In this document: piece by piece, positions 6,557 to 8,271 of the stretch
Position numbering within the stretch: the first letter of the stretch is position 1
How the letters are laid out: each line of letters opens with the position of its first letter
Assembly: GCA_022822125.1 (NCBI GenBank)
Contig: JAJECF010000086.1
Span: 1 to 8,271, forward strand
Length of the DNA: 8,271 bases
Origin: Alphaproteobacteria bacterium
GTDB taxonomy: Bacteria; Pseudomonadota; Alphaproteobacteria; Bin95
Direction of reading: 5' to 3'
Translations under genes and position numbers: made by a program
The notes under the pieces: model-generated
The model's database searches: none
The model's input: the letters and a program-made list of their open reading frames with translations, nothing else
What the model was told of the DNA's origin: nothing

Positions 6557-7085
6557 AAAGGAGTTCGAGTTCGATCTGATCTTTGCCCTGCCGGACGGCG
6601 CGCCGGACGAAGACGCCATTCTCGATGCTCTCCACGAAGCCGGATGCGACGATGCGGTGGTCGGCCTCGGCAGGCCGGGTTCCGTCGGCCTGGCATTCAT
6701 CCGGGCCGGGCGGGATCCGGAGGCCGTTATCGTCGAAACGGTCGGGCAGGCAGCGGCCGCGCTTCCCGAGGGGGCGGAGCTTCGAGAGGTCCGGCCCGAC
6801 CTCGTGAGCCTCGCGGATGTCGCAGCCCGGTTGCAGGTGACGCGGCAGGCGCTGCAAAAGCGGCCCATGCCGCCTCCCTCCCTCGGCGGGCTTTACCGGG
6901 CCTCGGAAATCCCTGACCGGCTGCTGGCCGGCCGCGGGAAATTGCGGGCGCGCTATCTGGCGTCGCGGGCATGGTTCGACGCCGCGCCAGGCGCGCAGCG
7001 GGTAAATGCGAAGATCGGCCTCGGGGAATTCGTCCGTCGCCCTCCCGAGACGGATGCAAAGCCCGCAGACTGCGCTTCCGCCTGA
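6549..7085 (+). CDS. Helix-turn-helix protein, putative antitoxin/regulator partner
   Basis: A 178-residue soluble protein. Residues 6-85 form an alpha/beta domain with the recognisable family string FDLIFALPDG, then ALHEAGCDDAVVGLGRPGSV and GLAFIR. Residues 86-125 are a MerR/excisionase-like helix-turn-helix (LVSLADVAARLQVTRQALQK) followed by a PPPSLGGLYRASEI wing-like segment. A basic C-terminal tail follows (RGKLRARYLASRAWF). The ATG at 6549 has GAGGGAAGG eight bases upstream and overlaps the preceding gene by eight bases. Gene order small protein then HTH protein, coupling and an upstream palindrome fit an antitoxin that represses its own operon. It binds DNA by inference only. It could instead be a stand-alone regulator of the adjacent amidase or GST gene. 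Confidence 0.75.
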   Translation: MAEKEFEFDLIFALPDGAPDEDAILDALHEAGCDDAVVGLGRPGSVGLAFIRAGRDPEAVIVETVGQAAAALPEGAELREVRPDLVSLADVAARLQVTRQALQKRPMPPPSLGGLYRASEIPDRLLAGRGKLRARYLASRAWFDAAPGAQRVNAKIGLGEFVRRPPETDAKPADCASA

Positions 7086-7100
7086 GGCCGCCATGCCTTG

Positions 7101-7115
7101 GCCCGGCGGCCGGGC
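7101..7115 (+). terminator. GC hairpin after the HTH gene, possible weak terminator
   Basis: GCCCGG and CCGGGC are perfect complements around a CGG loop, 15 bp after the HTH-gene stop. There is no T-tract behind it, so it is not a typical intrinsic terminator. It may simply be GC-rich chance pairing. Confidence 0.2.
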
Positions 7116-7166
7116 TGCGGCTACTCTGGAAACAACGGAGTCTGACGGCGGACGGGAGCACAGGTC

Positions 7167-7778
7167 ATGGCGATCACCCTTTACCACTGCGCGCAAGCGC
7201 GCTCGATGCGCTGTGTGTGGACGCTGGAGGAAATGGGGCTCGACTACGAGCTGGTGACGCTCCAATTCCCGCCCCGCGTCCACCACAAGGACTACAAGCA
7301 GGTCAATCCGCTCGGCACGGTGCCCTGCCTGATCGACGGCGATGCCTGGATGACGGAGTCCGGCGCGATCTGCCACTATCTGGTGGACCGCTACGGGCCG
7401 ACGCCGCTCCGCGTCGCGGCGCATGAGCCGGACTATCCGCTCTGGCTCGACTGGCTGCACCGCAGCGACGCCACGCTGACCTTCCCGCAGACGCTTGTCT
7501 TCCGCTACCGCGACCTGGAGCCCGAGGAGCGCCGCCTGCCGCAGGTCGTGGAGGACTACCGGCTCTGGTTCCTCGGCCGGCTTCGGGTGCTGGAGGCGGT
7601 GCTGGAAGGCCGCGACTATCTCTGCGCCGGGCGCTTCACCATCGCCGATATCGCCATTGTCTGGGCGCTGCATTTCGCGAGGCGGCTCGGCATCGAGGAG
7701 GCCTTCACGCCCAATATCCGGGCCTATTGGGAGCGCGCGACCGCGCGTCCCGCCTTCGCTCGCGCCGCCGCGCTTTGA
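7167..7778 (+). CDS. Glutathione S-transferase family protein
   Basis: A 203-residue cytosolic GST. The thioredoxin-like N domain (about 1-78) starts ITLYHCAQARSMRCVWTLEE and carries NPLGTVPCL with cis-Pro53, then the glutathione gamma-glutamyl contact Glu64-Ser65 (TESGAICHYL). The all-helical C domain (about 88-203) includes LCAGRFTIADIAI, whose T158-x-x-D161 is the conserved N-capping box. The activating residue is most likely Ser13, with Cys8 and Tyr6 nearby as alternatives, so transferase, isomerase or lyase chemistry cannot be told apart. Length is normal for the family. The ATG at 7167 has GGGAG eight bases upstream. It lies 81 bp after the HTH gene on the same strand, far enough to have its own promoter. 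A role in detoxifying or isomerising intermediates of the neighbouring catabolic genes is possible but only suggested by proximity. Confidence 0.92.
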   Translation: MAITLYHCAQARSMRCVWTLEEMGLDYELVTLQFPPRVHHKDYKQVNPLGTVPCLIDGDAWMTESGAICHYLVDRYGPTPLRVAAHEPDYPLWLDWLHRSDATLTFPQTLVFRYRDLEPEERRLPQVVEDYRLWFLGRLRVLEAVLEGRDYLCAGRFTIADIAIVWALHFARRLGIEEAFTPNIRAYWERATARPAFARAAAL

Positions 7779-7824
7779 GAGCGGCGGGGCTCGCGAGGAC
7801 CATCCCGCCATTCGGGGCGCAAAA

Positions 7825-7862
7825 CGATATTGACGAGCCGGCGCGGGTGCGGCCGGATATCG
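7825..7862. repeat. Imperfect inverted repeat before the aminotransferase relic
   Basis: CGATAT (7825-7830) pairs with ATATCG (7857-7862), and CCGGC (7838-7842) pairs with GCCGG (7852-7856), giving a two-part stem with a 7-nt bulge on the left. It lies just upstream of the relic and may be a remnant of that gene's control region or of the GST 3' end. No T-tract follows. Confidence 0.25.
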
Positions 7863-7872
7863 CCGTGGGTCA

Positions 7873-8113
7873 ATGAAAGGGGGCATGGCCGCCCCCGCCT
7901 CGCCGCGAGTCGTCGCCATGATCGCTGCCCCCCGCTTCACCGCCCTGGTCGAGAGCCTGCCTTCGACGATTCCCTTCGTCGGCCCGGAGACGCTGGAGCG
8001 CCGTCGCCCCGCTCGACCGTTGTATCCGCGTGACGGTCGGAACGGCGAAGGAGCGGGCGCTGTTCGCGGAGGTCTTCGAGGCGGTGGCCGCAGAATTTCC
8101 GGGGACGCTCTGA
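7873..8113 (+). pseudogene. Class I/II PLP aminotransferase (HisC-like), internally deleted and frameshifted
   Basis: Two fragments of one enzyme lie next to each other in different frames. The frame from ATG 7873 gives APRFTALVESLPSTIPFVGP then ETLER, the characteristic N-terminus of HisC-like aminotransferases, up to about 8001. The frame shifted by one base from about 8000 gives PLDRCIRVTVGTAKERALF, then AEVFEAVAAE and a TGA at 8111, the characteristic C-terminus (the CIRVTVGT strand and last helix). In intact members of about 360-370 residues these parts are separated by roughly 290 residues holding the PLP Lys, Tyr, Asp and Arg; all are absent. The relic is therefore catalytically dead. 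An internal deletion of about 0.9 kb with a frame change explains it. The intact relative probably made an amino acid; which one is unknown. The original start is uncertain (ATG 7873, 7885 or 7918). Confidence 0.8.
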
Positions 8114-8137
8114 GCGCCAGTTTATTCCATATTATCT

Positions 8138-8254
8138 GAGCCTCTTGCAGAACCGTCGAGCGGACATGGTTTCTGCGCTGATCTGAGATGATTTCGGTGT
8201 AGCTGTTTTCGGTTCCGGGGTCGCCTGGCGGTATTTTGGGTTTGCAACAGCCAC
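8138..8254. mobile_element. Possible small insertion-sequence remnant or MITE-like element
   Basis: The 17-base start at 8138 (GAGCCTCTTGCAGAACC) and the reverse complement of 8238-8254 (GTGGCTGTTGCAAACCC) agree at nine of the first twelve bases, then share AACC after a one-base gap. Sequences of the form GGCTSTTGCAAA resemble ends of several IS families such as IS6. The 117-bp interval is visibly more AT-rich than its neighbours and carries no gene. A subterminal hairpin, GCAGAACC (8147-8154) with GGTTTCTGC (8168-8176), lies inside. No target-site duplication is visible, and the window ends 17 bp later, so the element could also be one end of a longer IS. Confidence 0.33.
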
Positions 8255-8271
8255 AAGTGACCGCGGAGGCG

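Noticed and set aside
7783..7809. GGCGGG/CCCGCC inverted repeat as a GST terminator
   Set aside because: The 15-nt loop and the absence of a T-tract make it no better than chance pairing in DNA of this GC content.
5844..7940. Minus-strand open frame of 698 codons
   Set aside because: It runs antisense through the GST, the HTH gene and the HicA-like gene, all of which have recognised motifs and ribosome-binding sites. No family motif is seen in it over those genes.
1..8271. CRISPR array or tandem repeats
   Set aside because: No regularly spaced direct repeats were seen anywhere in the window.

Overview
The window is high-GC, densely coding bacterial DNA. Codon choice, gene families and gene packing suggest an alphaproteobacterium; this is inferred from style, since no taxonomic marker is present. 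It holds seven gene calls, one clear pseudogene and several small structural signals.

Left part (1-4187, minus strand): a three-gene cluster read right to left. A fumarylacetoacetate hydrolase (FAH)-family enzyme is followed after 26 nt by a small VOC/glyoxalase-fold protein. After another 53 nt comes a single-chain biotin-dependent acyl-CoA carboxylase (biotin carboxylase, then biotin carrier, then carboxyltransferase), cut by the left window edge. Close spacing and a shared strand suggest one operon. The enzymes fit an organic-acid or acyl-CoA catabolic route, but the substrate cannot be read from sequence. A 143-bp divergent spacer separates this cluster from a plus-strand amidase-signature hydrolase (4331-5923) with an intact Lys-Ser-Ser triad and a C-terminal helical extension.

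Middle (5905-7085): a tiny minus-strand ORF with a good Shine-Dalgarno overlaps the amidase tail. A perfect 7-bp dyad then precedes a translationally coupled pair: an 88-aa HicA-like Cys/His protein and a 178-aa protein with a helix-turn-helix. This pair looks like a toxin-antitoxin or other two-protein module and is the best candidate here for an under-described system.

Right part (7086-8271): a glutathione S-transferase, then the relic of a class I/II aminotransferase. Its N-terminal motif is joined out of frame to its C-terminal motif with almost the whole enzyme missing. The last ~150 bp are more AT-rich and contain imperfect inverted repeats resembling insertion-sequence ends, 117 bp apart. 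Amidase, coupled pair and GST point the same way but have their own upstream signals and need not be one operon.
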